A DNA stretch of 64,000 nucleotides from Owenweeksia sp963758205. GTDB lineage: Bacteria; Bacteroidota; Bacteroidia; Flavobacteriales; Schleiferiaceae. This document shows, one piece after another, positions 17,449 to 25,366 of this stretch; position 1 is the first letter of the stretch; the number at the start of each line of letters is the position of its first letter. Made by a program: the position numbers and the translations under genes. Under the pieces are notes generated by a model, which saw only the letters and a list, made by a program, of their open reading frames with translations, searched no databases and had not been told where the DNA came from. The DNA lies in the NCBI GenBank assembly GCA_963758205.1, contig CAVWUM010000001.1:682001-746000 (forward strand). Direction: 5' to 3'.

Positions 17449-17631
17449 ATGGCTACTATAAAAGTAACACAAGTACGCAGCAAGATTAAGCGCCCTGAAG
17501 ATCAAAAAAGAACTTTGGCCGCCCTTGGATTGCGCAAAATGAATCAGGTAGTGGAGCACGAAGCCACCCCGCAAATTTTGGGTATGGTAAGAAAAGTGTC
17601 TCACTTGGTGCAAGTAGAAGAAGTTAAGTAA
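17449..17631 (+). CDS. rpmD: 50S ribosomal protein L30
   Basis: A 60-residue protein beginning at ATG 17449 (MATIKVTQVRSKIKRPEDQ) and containing TLAALGLRKMNQVVEHEAT, the L30 signature. In the given sequence this ATG is in frame with the interrupted rpsE frame, so a naive gene finder reports a single fused gene. Correcting the rpsE break leaves an 11-bp spacer and two normal genes. Confidence 0.93.
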   Translation: MATIKVTQVRSKIKRPEDQKRTLAALGLRKMNQVVEHEATPQILGMVRKVSHLVQVEEVK

Positions 17632-17653
17632 CATCTTATTAAGATATTCAGTA

Positions 17654-18103
17654 ATGAGTTTAAATAATCTAAAACCAGCCGCAGGATCAACTAAATCTTC
17701 TAAGCGTATCGGACGTGGTGAAGGTTCCGGACACGGTGGTACTTCAACCCGTGGTCATAAGGGTGCTAAATCCCGCAGTGGTTACAAATCAAAAATCGGT
17801 TTTGAAGGTGGCCAGATGCCACTTCAAAGAAGGGTTCCTAAGTTTGGTTTCCGCAATATTAATCGTGTGGAATACCACGGAATTAACCTTGATACGCTTC
17901 AAAAGCTGGTGGATGAAGGTAAAGCTACCGATACTATCAACATGGAGATGTTGATTAACAACGGTTTGGTTGATAAGAAAGATCTTGTAAAGATTTTGGG
18001 AAGAGGTGAGTTGAAAGCCAAAGTAAAGGTTGAGGCTCATGGATTTTCTAAAACAGCAAAAGAAGCTATCGAAGCTAACGGTGGCGAAGCTCTAACTCTA
18101 TAA
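17654..18103 (+). CDS. rplO: 50S ribosomal protein L15
   Basis: A 149-residue protein that organises 23S rRNA late in assembly. Gly-rich N-terminus (RIGRGEGSGHGGTSTRGHK), then FEGGQMPLQRRVPKFGF, and a C-terminal domain with VEAHGFSKTAKEAIEANGG. It is followed by secY after ten bases. Confidence 0.98.
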   Translation: MSLNNLKPAAGSTKSSKRIGRGEGSGHGGTSTRGHKGAKSRSGYKSKIGFEGGQMPLQRRVPKFGFRNINRVEYHGINLDTLQKLVDEGKATDTINMEMLINNGLVDKKDLVKILGRGELKAKVKVEAHGFSKTAKEAIEANGGEALTL

Positions 18104-18113
18104 TGCGAATTGC

Positions 18114-19451
18114 ATGAAGCGTTTTATCGAAACACTAAAAAATATTTGGAAGATTGAAGAACTCAGGGAAAAGATCCTTCTTACCCTGGGTCTTTTGTTC
18201 ATATATCGTTTGGGATCAAACGTTGTTCTTCCCGGTATTGACCCCGAAAGTTTAACACAACTTCAAAATCAGGCCGATGGTGGTATCCTGGGCATTTTGA
18301 ACGCGTTTACCGGGGGTGCGTTTGCTAACGCTTCCATTTTGGCTCTTGGTATTATGCCTTATATCTCAGCATCTATTGTTATTCAGTTGTTGGGTATGGC
18401 GGTGCCAAGCATTCAAAAAATGCAGAAAGAGGGTGAGAGCGGAAGAAGAAAGATCAACCAGATTACTCGTTTTCTTACTATCGCTATTACCGCAGCACAG
18501 GCCCCTGGTTACATTGCTAACCTTATGAGCCAGAATGTTCAGCTTACCATCTCACCTAGCTTGTTCTGGATTATGTCCATCATTGTATTGACAGCTGGAA
18601 CCGTGTTTGCTATGTGGTTGGGAGAAAGAATTACGGATAAAGGAATAGGTAACGGTATCTCACTTTTGATAATGGTGGGTATCATCGCCAGCCTTCCTCA
18701 GGCATTCCTACAGGAGTTTGCCTCTAAGATGGATTTGAATGGAGGTTTGGTTCTTTTCATTATTGAAATAGCGGTACTACTTATAGTCATCTTACTATCG
18801 GTAGCCTTAGTACAGGCTGTGCGCAAGGTAACGGTTCAGTACGCCAAGAGAACTGCTGGTGGCAGAACTTTTGCCGGTGCATCTGCTCGTCAGTATATTC
18901 CACTTAAAGTAAATGCTGCAGGTGTAATGCCTATCATATTTGCCCAAGCTATTATGTTTATCCCGGTAACGGTGTTGAGCTATGCAGGCTTGCAGGATAG
19001 CAGCATGAATGTGCTGGTGTCTATGTTCAGTAATATTCAGGGTTTTTGGTACAACTTCGTATTTGCAGTACTGATTATCCTTTTTACCTACTTCTACACA
19101 GCTATTCAGGTTAATACTAACCAAATGGCTGAAGATTTGAAGCGTAATGGTGGTTTTATTCCCGGTATTAAGCCAGGTAAGCAAACTGCTGAATTTTTAG
19201 ATACAGTGTTATCCCGCATCACACTACCCGGGTCTATCTTTCTTGCAATACTGGCCATTTTACCAGCCTTTGCAATGATAGCCGGAGTTAATACTCAGTT
19301 TGCCTACTTCTACGGAGGTACCAGTTTGCTGATTATGGTAGGTGTGGTATTAGATACATTACAACAAATTGAAAGTTACCTGTTGAATCGCCACTATGAT
19401 GGTTTGATGAAATCAGGAAAACTAAAAGGACGCGCGGTAAGCGCATTTTAA
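18114..19451 (+). CDS. secY: Preprotein translocase subunit SecY
   Basis: The channel protein of the inner-membrane Sec translocon, 445 residues with ten predicted hydrophobic segments. Visible landmarks are the plug and TM2 region LNAFTGGAFANASILALGI, the cytoplasmic loop VRKVTVQYAKRTAGGRTFAG used for SecA and ribosome contact, and the LPGSIFLAILAILPAF segment. As in many Bacteroidota it is not followed by adk or map; infA comes directly. Proteins with signal peptides in this window, including the T9SS cargos, must pass through this channel first. Confidence 0.97.
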   Translation: MKRFIETLKNIWKIEELREKILLTLGLLFIYRLGSNVVLPGIDPESLTQLQNQADGGILGILNAFTGGAFANASILALGIMPYISASIVIQLLGMAVPSIQKMQKEGESGRRKINQITRFLTIAITAAQAPGYIANLMSQNVQLTISPSLFWIMSIIVLTAGTVFAMWLGERITDKGIGNGISLLIMVGIIASLPQAFLQEFASKMDLNGGLVLFIIEIAVLLIVILLSVALVQAVRKVTVQYAKRTAGGRTFAGASARQYIPLKVNAAGVMPIIFAQAIMFIPVTVLSYAGLQDSSMNVLVSMFSNIQGFWYNFVFAVLIILFTYFYTAIQVNTNQMAEDLKRNGGFIPGIKPGKQTAEFLDTVLSRITLPGSIFLAILAILPAFAMIAGVNTQFAYFYGGTSLLIMVGVVLDTLQQIESYLLNRHYDGLMKSGKLKGRAVSAF

Positions 19452-19472
19452 AAAAAAGAGGTTTAAGAAACT

Positions 19473-19688
19473 ATGGCTAAACAATCTGCAATAGAGCAAG
19501 ACGGATCAATAATAGAAGCATTGAGTAATGCAATGTTTAGGGTTGAGCTGGAGAATGGACACGTTGTAACAGCTCACATATCCGGAAAAATGCGGATGAA
19601 TTACATAAAACTTTTACCCGGAGACAAGGTGAAGCTTGAAATGTCTCCTTACGACTTAAGTAAAGCCAGGATAACTTACAGATACTAA
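19473..19688 (+). CDS. infA: Translation initiation factor IF-1
   Basis: A 71-residue OB-fold factor that blocks the A site during initiation. Segments FRVELENGHVVTAHISGKMR and PGDKVKLEMSPYDLSKARI are diagnostic. It is followed by rpmJ after four bases. Confidence 0.97.
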   Translation: MAKQSAIEQDGSIIEALSNAMFRVELENGHVVTAHISGKMRMNYIKLLPGDKVKLEMSPYDLSKARITYRY

Positions 19689-19692
19689 GAAA

Positions 19693-19809
19693 ATGAAAGT
19701 AAGAGCATCAATTAAGAAGAGAAGCGCAGACTGTAAAATAGTGCGCAGAAAGGGAGTTCTTTATGTGATAAACAAGAAGAACCCAAAGTTTAAACAAAGA
19801 CAAGGATAA
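19693..19809 (+). CDS. rpmJ: 50S ribosomal protein L36, zinc-free form
   Basis: A 38-residue protein read from ATG 19693 to TAA 19807: MKVRASIKKRSADCKIVRR at the start, KFKQRQG at the end. The zinc-binding form has CxxC, a third Cys and a His. Here those positions are Ser, Cys, Asn and Phe, so one ligand remains of four and the protein should not bind zinc. It lies between infA and rpsM as expected and is too short for many gene finders. Confidence 0.95.
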   Translation: MKVRASIKKRSADCKIVRRKGVLYVINKKNPKFKQRQG

Positions 19810-19826
19810 TATATAACGGATAACCT

Positions 19827-20204
19827 ATGGCAAGGATTGCGGGTGTAGATTTACCAAAAAACAAAAGAGGCGAAATTGGCCTTACCTATATTTTCGGTAT
19901 CGGAAATAGCAGGGCCAGACAAATTCTGGATGAAGCCGGAATTAGCTACGACACTAAGGTTGAGGAGTGGGATGATGATCAGCTTACGGCTATCAGAAAC
20001 CTTATTTCTGAAACTTTTAAGGTGGAGGGAGAGCTTCGTTCTGAAATCCAGTTGAGCATTAAGCGATTGATGGATATTGGATGTTACCGTGGCGTTCGTC
20101 ACCGTAATGGATTACCTCTTCGTGGTCAGAGAACTAAGAACAACTCCCGCACCAGAAAAGGAAAACGTAAAACAGTAGCTAACAAGAAAAAGGCTACTAA
20201 ATAA
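19827..20204 (+). CDS. rpsM: 30S ribosomal protein S13
   Basis: A 125-residue head protein contacting S19 and the P-site tRNA. Recognised by RIAGVDLPKNKRGEIGLTYI at the start, and by GCYRGVRHRNGLPLRGQRTK with the basic tail. First gene of the alpha set. Confidence 0.98.
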   Translation: MARIAGVDLPKNKRGEIGLTYIFGIGNSRARQILDEAGISYDTKVEEWDDDQLTAIRNLISETFKVEGELRSEIQLSIKRLMDIGCYRGVRHRNGLPLRGQRTKNNSRTRKGKRKTVANKKKATK

Positions 20205-20216
20205 TTAGGTTGAGCT

Positions 20217-20612
20217 ATGGCAAAGAAAGCGACAGGTAAAGCTACCAAGAAGAGAAAGGTTATAGTAGAAGCAGTGGGTGAGGCTCACGTAAATGCTACT
20301 TTCAATAATATTATCATTTCTCTTACCAATACCAAGGGACAAGTAATTAGCTGGTCATCTGCTGGTAAAATGGGATTTAGAGGATCAAAGAAAAACACTC
20401 CTTACGCTGCCCAAATGGCTGCTGAGGATTGCGCAAAAACAGCGATGGACCTTGGCCTTAAAAAAGTGAAGGTATTTGTAAAGGGACCAGGAAATGGTAG
20501 AGAGTCTGCTATTCGTTCTATCCACAATTCAGGTATTGAGGTATCAGAAATTATTGATATCACACCAATACCTCACAATGGATGTCGCCCTCCTAAGAGA
20601 AGAAGAGTTTAA
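20217..20612 (+). CDS. rpsK: 30S ribosomal protein S11
   Basis: A 131-residue platform protein near the mRNA exit. Segments SWSSAGKMGFRGSKKNTPYA and the C-terminus ITPIPHNGCRPPKRRRV are diagnostic. The basic Lys-rich N-terminus is ordinary for the family. Confidence 0.98.
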   Translation: MAKKATGKATKKRKVIVEAVGEAHVNATFNNIIISLTNTKGQVISWSSAGKMGFRGSKKNTPYAAQMAAEDCAKTAMDLGLKKVKVFVKGPGNGRESAIRSIHNSGIEVSEIIDITPIPHNGCRPPKRRRV

Positions 20613-20635
20613 GAAATTAATTAGATAGCGAAGAA

Positions 20636-21241
20636 ATGGCAAGATATACAGGCCCTAAAACGAAAATCGCAAGAAAGTTTGGAGATCCAATCTTCGGCCC
20701 TGATCGTTCATTTGAAAAGAAAAACTACCCTCCCGGCCAGCATGGTAATGCCCGTAGAAGAGGTAAGAAATCTGAATATGCGATTCAGTTAGCTGAAAAG
20801 CAAAAGGCAAAATACACATATGGTATCCTTGAGCGTCAGTTTGCCAACATGTTTGATAAAGCATCAAGTTCAAAAGGTATTACCGGTGAGGTATTGTTGC
20901 AACTATGTGAGTCTCGTTTAGATAACGTGGTATACCGTTTAGGTATAGCTCCTTCAAGAAGAGCTGCACGCCAGTTTGTATCGCACACTCATATTCTAGT
21001 AAATGGTAATGTTGTAAACATTCCATCTTACCAGGTAAAGGCGGGTGACCAGGTAAGTGTGCGCGAAAAGGCAAAGTCTCTTAGCGCTATTACCAACTCA
21101 CTGGCCAGCCGTAAAGACCAGTTTCCTTGGTTAGAGTGGAATGACTCAACCAAAACCGGCACATTTTTGAGTACTCCACAAAGAGAGTTGATTCCTGAAA
21201 ACATCAAGGAACAACTAATTGTGGAATTGTACTCCAAGTAA
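20636..21241 (+). CDS. rpsD: 30S ribosomal protein S4, zinc-free form
   Basis: A 201-residue primary assembly protein. The N-terminal zinc motif (CxxC...) seen in some S4 proteins is absent. The S4 RNA-binding domain is at about residues 93-155 (LCESRLDNVVYRLGIAPSRR and VNGNVVNIPSYQVKAGDQV). In E. coli, S4 represses the alpha operon; no pseudoknot was recognised upstream of rpsM here. Confidence 0.98.
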   Translation: MARYTGPKTKIARKFGDPIFGPDRSFEKKNYPPGQHGNARRRGKKSEYAIQLAEKQKAKYTYGILERQFANMFDKASSSKGITGEVLLQLCESRLDNVVYRLGIAPSRRAARQFVSHTHILVNGNVVNIPSYQVKAGDQVSVREKAKSLSAITNSLASRKDQFPWLEWNDSTKTGTFLSTPQRELIPENIKEQLIVELYSK

Positions 21242-21270
21242 TCATATTATAAACTTCTATATAATTTGCT

Positions 21271-22263
21271 ATGGCAATATTAAACTTCCAAAAGCCTGAT
21301 CAGGTAATAATGAATCATGCTTCTGAGACTGAAGGTCAGTTTGAGTTCAGACCTTTAGAACCAGGATATGGATTGACAGTAGGAAATGCTCTTCGCAGAG
21401 TATTACTTTCTTCACTTGAAGGTTTTGCCTTTACTTCTGTAAAAATAGAAGGTGTAGAACACGAGTTTTCTACCATCAAAGGAGTAGTTGAAGACGTTAC
21501 CGAAATCGTACTAAACCTTAAGCAGGTACGCTTTAAAAGACAGATTGAGGACTTAGAGGAAGAGAAAGTTAATATCAGCATCAGTGGACAGGACAAACTT
21601 ACTGCCGGTGATCTTGGAAAGTTTATCTCTGCCTTTCAGGTGTTAAATCCTGATCTAGTAATCTGTAATATGGATCCTTCTGTAAAGCTGGAGCTTGAAG
21701 TGACCATTGAAAAAGGTCGTGGATATGTGCCTGCGGAAGAGAACAAAAAGAGTAACGCACCATTAGGTACTATAGCTATCGATTCCATCTACACCCCAAT
21801 TAAAAATGTTAAGTATAGCATTGAGAATTACCGTGTAGAGCAGAAGACTGACTTTGAAAAACTTATTTTGGAAATTACTACTGATGGTAGTATCCACCCA
21901 AAGAAGGCGCTTACCGAGGCTGCTAAAGTTTTGATTCACCACTTTATGTTGGTGAGTGATGAAAAGATCAGCATGGAAGACAGCAAAACTGCTGATACCG
22001 ATAACTACGATGAGGAAATCCTTCACATGCGCCAGCTACTTAAAACCAAGTTGGTTGACATGGATCTTTCTGTAAGAGCTTTGAACTGCCTTAAAGCTGC
22101 TGAAGTAGAAACTTTAGGTGATTTGGTAACCTTTACCAAAAATGACCTTATGAAGTTCCGCAACTTCGGTAAAAAGTCTCTTACTGAGCTGGATGAACTA
22201 GTAGAAACCAAAGGTCTTCACTTTGGGATGGATATCGCTAAATATAAATTGGATAAGGAATAA
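21271..22263 (+). CDS. rpoA: DNA-directed RNA polymerase subunit alpha
   Basis: A 330-residue subunit that nucleates RNA polymerase assembly. The N-terminal domain has FRPLEPGYGLTVGNALRRVL (residues about 26-45) and the dimer interface. The C-terminal domain (about 250-320) has LDMDLSVRALNCLKAAEVET-like helix-hairpin-helix residues and FRNFGKKSLTELDE. Both domains are complete. It sits between rpsD and rplQ as in most bacteria. Confidence 0.98.
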   Translation: MAILNFQKPDQVIMNHASETEGQFEFRPLEPGYGLTVGNALRRVLLSSLEGFAFTSVKIEGVEHEFSTIKGVVEDVTEIVLNLKQVRFKRQIEDLEEEKVNISISGQDKLTAGDLGKFISAFQVLNPDLVICNMDPSVKLELEVTIEKGRGYVPAEENKKSNAPLGTIAIDSIYTPIKNVKYSIENYRVEQKTDFEKLILEITTDGSIHPKKALTEAAKVLIHHFMLVSDEKISMEDSKTADTDNYDEEILHMRQLLKTKLVDMDLSVRALNCLKAAEVETLGDLVTFTKNDLMKFRNFGKKSLTELDELVETKGLHFGMDIAKYKLDKE

Positions 22264-22269
22264 GAGACG

Positions 22270-22851
22270 ATGAGACACGGAAAGAAATTTAATCATCTTG
22301 GTCGTACGGCTTCTCACCGTAAGGCAATGTTGGCCAACATGGCAGCATCGCTAATTGAGCATAAGCGCATTACCACTACGGTAGCAAAAGCCAAGGCCCT
22401 TAAGTTGTATGTGGAGCCTTTGATTACAAAATCAAAGAACGATACTACACACAGCCGCAGGATTGTATTTAGCTATCTTAAAAATAAATATGCAGTAAGC
22501 ACTCTTTTTAGAGACGTAGCTGATAAGGTAGGAGACCGCCCGGGTGGTTACACCAGAATCATTAAAACCGGCAATCGCCTTGGTGATAATGCTGAAATGT
22601 GTATGATAGAGCTTGTGGATTTCAACGAAATCTACACTAGCGGTAAGGAAGCATCCTCAGGAAAATCACGCAGAAGCAGAAGAGGTGGTAAGAAGTCAAC
22701 AGCTGACGCTGCTGCACCCGCCCCAAAAGCTGAAGCCAAAGCCGGTAAAACCGAAGAAGCTAAAGCGGAAGAGCCAAAAGTGGAAGAAGTAAAAGAAGAA
22801 GAGCCTAAGGCCGAAGCTGATACTACTAACGAAGAAGAAAAGAAAGATTGA
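22270..22851 (+). CDS. rplQ: 50S ribosomal protein L17 with acidic/basic C-terminal tail
   Basis: L17 lies at the tunnel exit side of the large subunit. Residues 1-120 are the normal domain (MRHGKKFNHLGRTASHRKAM, then RPGGYTRIIKTGNRLGDNAE). After residue 125 comes a low-complexity tail of about 65 residues made almost only of Ala, Lys and Glu, with repeats such as KAEEPKVEEVKEEEPKAEA. Extended L17 tails are known in Bacteroidota; the tail is likely disordered. It is the last gene of the superoperon and is followed by a strong terminator. Confidence 0.97.
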   Translation: MRHGKKFNHLGRTASHRKAMLANMAASLIEHKRITTTVAKAKALKLYVEPLITKSKNDTTHSRRIVFSYLKNKYAVSTLFRDVADKVGDRPGGYTRIIKTGNRLGDNAEMCMIELVDFNEIYTSGKEASSGKSRRSRRGGKKSTADAAAPAPKAEAKAGKTEEAKAEEPKVEEVKEEEPKAEADTTNEEEKKD

Positions 22852-22886
22852 TAGTGTATAACCATCAGTTGTGATATTAAAAGGGT

Positions 22887-22916
22887 AAGGATATTTAGTT
22901 CTTATCCTTTTTTTTT
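22887..22916 (+). terminator. Terminator of the ribosomal superoperon
   Basis: AAGGATA (22887-22893) pairs with TATCCTT (22903-22909) across a short loop, and the transcript then enters a run of nine T. It lies 36 bp after the rplQ stop codon. Confidence 0.75.
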
Positions 22917-22949
22917 GCAATAAAGTTTAATACCCTCAGATTCATAAAG

Positions 22950-24059
22950 ATGAGTAATTACCAAATGAAAAAAGCAGTGATACTGCTACAAGACGGTACC
23001 CTATTTTGGGGAAAGGCCACAGGCCTTGATGGCGAAGCCACAGGCGAGGTATGCTTTAACACCGGGATGACCGGCTACCAGGAAATTTTTACCGACCCCA
23101 GTTACCTTGGGCAAATAATGGTTACCACCAACGCTCATATTGGTAACTATGGTGTAAAAGCTGAGGAGGTAGAATCTGATGGGATAAAAATAGCCGGCCT
23201 GGTGTGCAAAAACTTCAGTACTTACCATAGCCGCGAGGGTAGCGATGGCAACCTGTTTAATTACTTTAAAGATCAAAACAAGGTTATAATATCTGATGTG
23301 GATACCCGTGCCCTCGTACGCCACATTAGAGACAAAGGAGCTATGAATGCTATTATAAGCACAGAGATTGATGATATTGATGCCCTGAGAAAAAAGCTGG
23401 CAGATGTACCTTCGATGGAAGGACTGGAACTTTCCAGCCAGGTTTCTATAAAAGAACCAATGTTTTTTGGAAACCCTGATGCTACCTATAAAATTGCAGT
23501 GCTTGATCTCGGAATAAAAACCAACATACTGCGCAACTTTGATAAAAGGGATGCCTATATGAAGGTTTTTCCAATGACCAGCTCTTTACAGAATATGCTG
23601 GACTGGCACCCTGATGGGCTATTTATTTCCAACGGCCCAGGTGATCCTGCTGCTATGAAAGATACTATTGAACTTGTAAAGCAGATTATTGATTCGGGCT
23701 TACCAGTGTTCGGCATTTGCCTGGGCCACCAGCTAATTGCTTTGGCTAAGGGCATGAGTACCTATAAAATGTTTAACGGGCATAGAGGTATTAATCATCC
23801 CGTGAAAAACATTGTGACGGGTAAAGGTGAAATCACCACCCAAAACCATGGCTTTAGTGTAAATATGGAAGATGTAAAGGCCCATGATGAGTTTGAGCTT
23901 ACCCATTATCATCTTAATGATAACACCCCTGCCGGAATGAAAATGAAGAACAAGCCGGTATTCTCTGTTCAGCACCACCCGGAGGCATTTCCCGGTCCAC
24001 ATGATGCCACCTACCTATTTGACGAGTTTATCGATTTAATCAAAACACATAAAAAATAA
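22950..24059 (+). CDS. carA: Carbamoyl-phosphate synthase small (glutaminase) subunit
   Basis: Hydrolyses glutamine and passes ammonia to CarB for carbamoyl phosphate, the precursor of pyrimidines and arginine. The 369-residue protein has the N-terminal CPSase domain (TGMTGYQEIFTDPSYLGQI) and a class I amidotransferase domain. The nucleophile Cys is in FGICLGHQLIALA (about residue 257), and the His-Glu pair is in QHHPEAFPGPHD. Two starts are possible: the ATG at 22950 or MKKAV six codons in. No carB follows; eno begins six bases after the stop, so the cluster is metabolically mixed. Confidence 0.96.
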   Translation: MSNYQMKKAVILLQDGTLFWGKATGLDGEATGEVCFNTGMTGYQEIFTDPSYLGQIMVTTNAHIGNYGVKAEEVESDGIKIAGLVCKNFSTYHSREGSDGNLFNYFKDQNKVIISDVDTRALVRHIRDKGAMNAIISTEIDDIDALRKKLADVPSMEGLELSSQVSIKEPMFFGNPDATYKIAVLDLGIKTNILRNFDKRDAYMKVFPMTSSLQNMLDWHPDGLFISNGPGDPAAMKDTIELVKQIIDSGLPVFGICLGHQLIALAKGMSTYKMFNGHRGINHPVKNIVTGKGEITTQNHGFSVNMEDVKAHDEFELTHYHLNDNTPAGMKMKNKPVFSVQHHPEAFPGPHDATYLFDEFIDLIKTHKK

Positions 24060-24065
24060 CCAGAC

Positions 24066-25355
24066 ATGGCAGTTATTACAGGCATCCATGCCAGACAGAT
24101 ATTAGATAGCAGAGGAAACCCAACCGTAGAGGCGGAGGTATATACCGACAGAGGTCACATGGGCCGGGCGGCTGTTCCTTCGGGTGCTTCCACAGGTGTG
24201 CATGAGGCGGTTGAGCTTCGTGACGGTGATGAAAAAGCATACCTCGGCAAGGGAGTACTACGAGCTGTTCAGAACGTAAATGAAGCTATAGCCGAAAGCC
24301 TGGTGGGTATGCAGGTTTCCGATCAGGTGGGCATTGACAATGCTATGATTGAACTTGACGGAACTTCCAATAAAGCCAACCTTGGTGCCAATGCTATGCT
24401 GGCTGTTTCTCTGGCGGCCGCCAAAGCAGCAGCTGCGGTAAACGGGCAACTGTTGTTCAATTACATAGGCGGGGTAAATGCCCGCACACTGCCTGTGCCT
24501 ATGATGAACATCCTTAATGGAGGTGCTCATGCGGATAATTCCATCGATTTTCAGGAATTTATGGTGATGCCTTTTGGAGCCTACAGTTTTGCTGAAGGTT
24601 TACAGATGGGTACCGAAATATTTCACCACCTTAAAAATGTACTGAAATCTAAAGGATATAGTACCAATGTGGGCGATGAAGGTGGTTTTGCCCCTAACAT
24701 CAAATCTAATGAGGAGGCAATTGAAACCGTACTGACTGCGATTGAAAAAGCCGGTTTTAAACCTGGCGAGGACGTATATATTACTATGGATGCCGCTTCT
24801 ACGGAGTTTTATGATGAGAAAACTGGTTTGTACACTTTTACAAAAAGTACCGGCAAGCAACTAACTTCAGAAGAAATGGTGGCCTATTGGGCGAACTGGA
24901 TTGAAAAGTATCCTATCATTTCTATTGAAGATGGACTTGCCGAGGATGACTGGGATGGCTGGAAGAAACTTACTGATGCCATTGGCAACAAAGTGCAGTT
25001 GGTAGGGGATGATCTTTTTGTTACCAATGTGGAAAGACTGAACCAGGGAATTGAACAAGGCGTGGCCAATTCAGTTTTGGTAAAGGTGAATCAAATCGGT
25101 ACATTAACAGAAACAATAAATACAGTACAAAAAGCGCAGAATAATGGCTATACTTGCGTGATGAGCCATCGCTCAGGTGAAACTGAAGACAGCACAATTG
25201 CTGATCTTGCCGTAGCTTTGAACTGTGGGCAGATCAAAACAGGATCCGCCTCAAGGAGCGACCGGATTGCCAAGTACAATCAACTACTAAGAATAGAGGA
25301 AATACTTGGGGATACAGGTATTTACCCGGGAAAGAATTTTAAATATATAAAATAA
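24066..25355 (+). CDS. eno: Enolase
   Basis: Interconverts 2-phosphoglycerate and phosphoenolpyruvate in glycolysis. At 429 residues it has the usual length. The metal and catalytic segments are present: DEGGFAPN, SIEDGLAEDDWDGW, GDDLFVTN, LVKVNQIGTLTET and the signature SHRSGETEDSTIADLAV. It starts six bases after carA and ends 11 bases before gltA, consistent with one operon. Confidence 0.98.
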   Translation: MAVITGIHARQILDSRGNPTVEAEVYTDRGHMGRAAVPSGASTGVHEAVELRDGDEKAYLGKGVLRAVQNVNEAIAESLVGMQVSDQVGIDNAMIELDGTSNKANLGANAMLAVSLAAAKAAAAVNGQLLFNYIGGVNARTLPVPMMNILNGGAHADNSIDFQEFMVMPFGAYSFAEGLQMGTEIFHHLKNVLKSKGYSTNVGDEGGFAPNIKSNEEAIETVLTAIEKAGFKPGEDVYITMDAASTEFYDEKTGLYTFTKSTGKQLTSEEMVAYWANWIEKYPIISIEDGLAEDDWDGWKKLTDAIGNKVQLVGDDLFVTNVERLNQGIEQGVANSVLVKVNQIGTLTETINTVQKAQNNGYTCVMSHRSGETEDSTIADLAVALNCGQIKTGSASRSDRIAKYNQLLRIEEILGDTGIYPGKNFKYIK

Positions 25356-25366
25356 CCAGCCCAATA

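Noticed and set aside
16912..17631. A genuine 239-residue S5-L30 fusion protein
   Set aside because: The read-through residues are unlike either protein, and a one-base correction restores both normal ends exactly.
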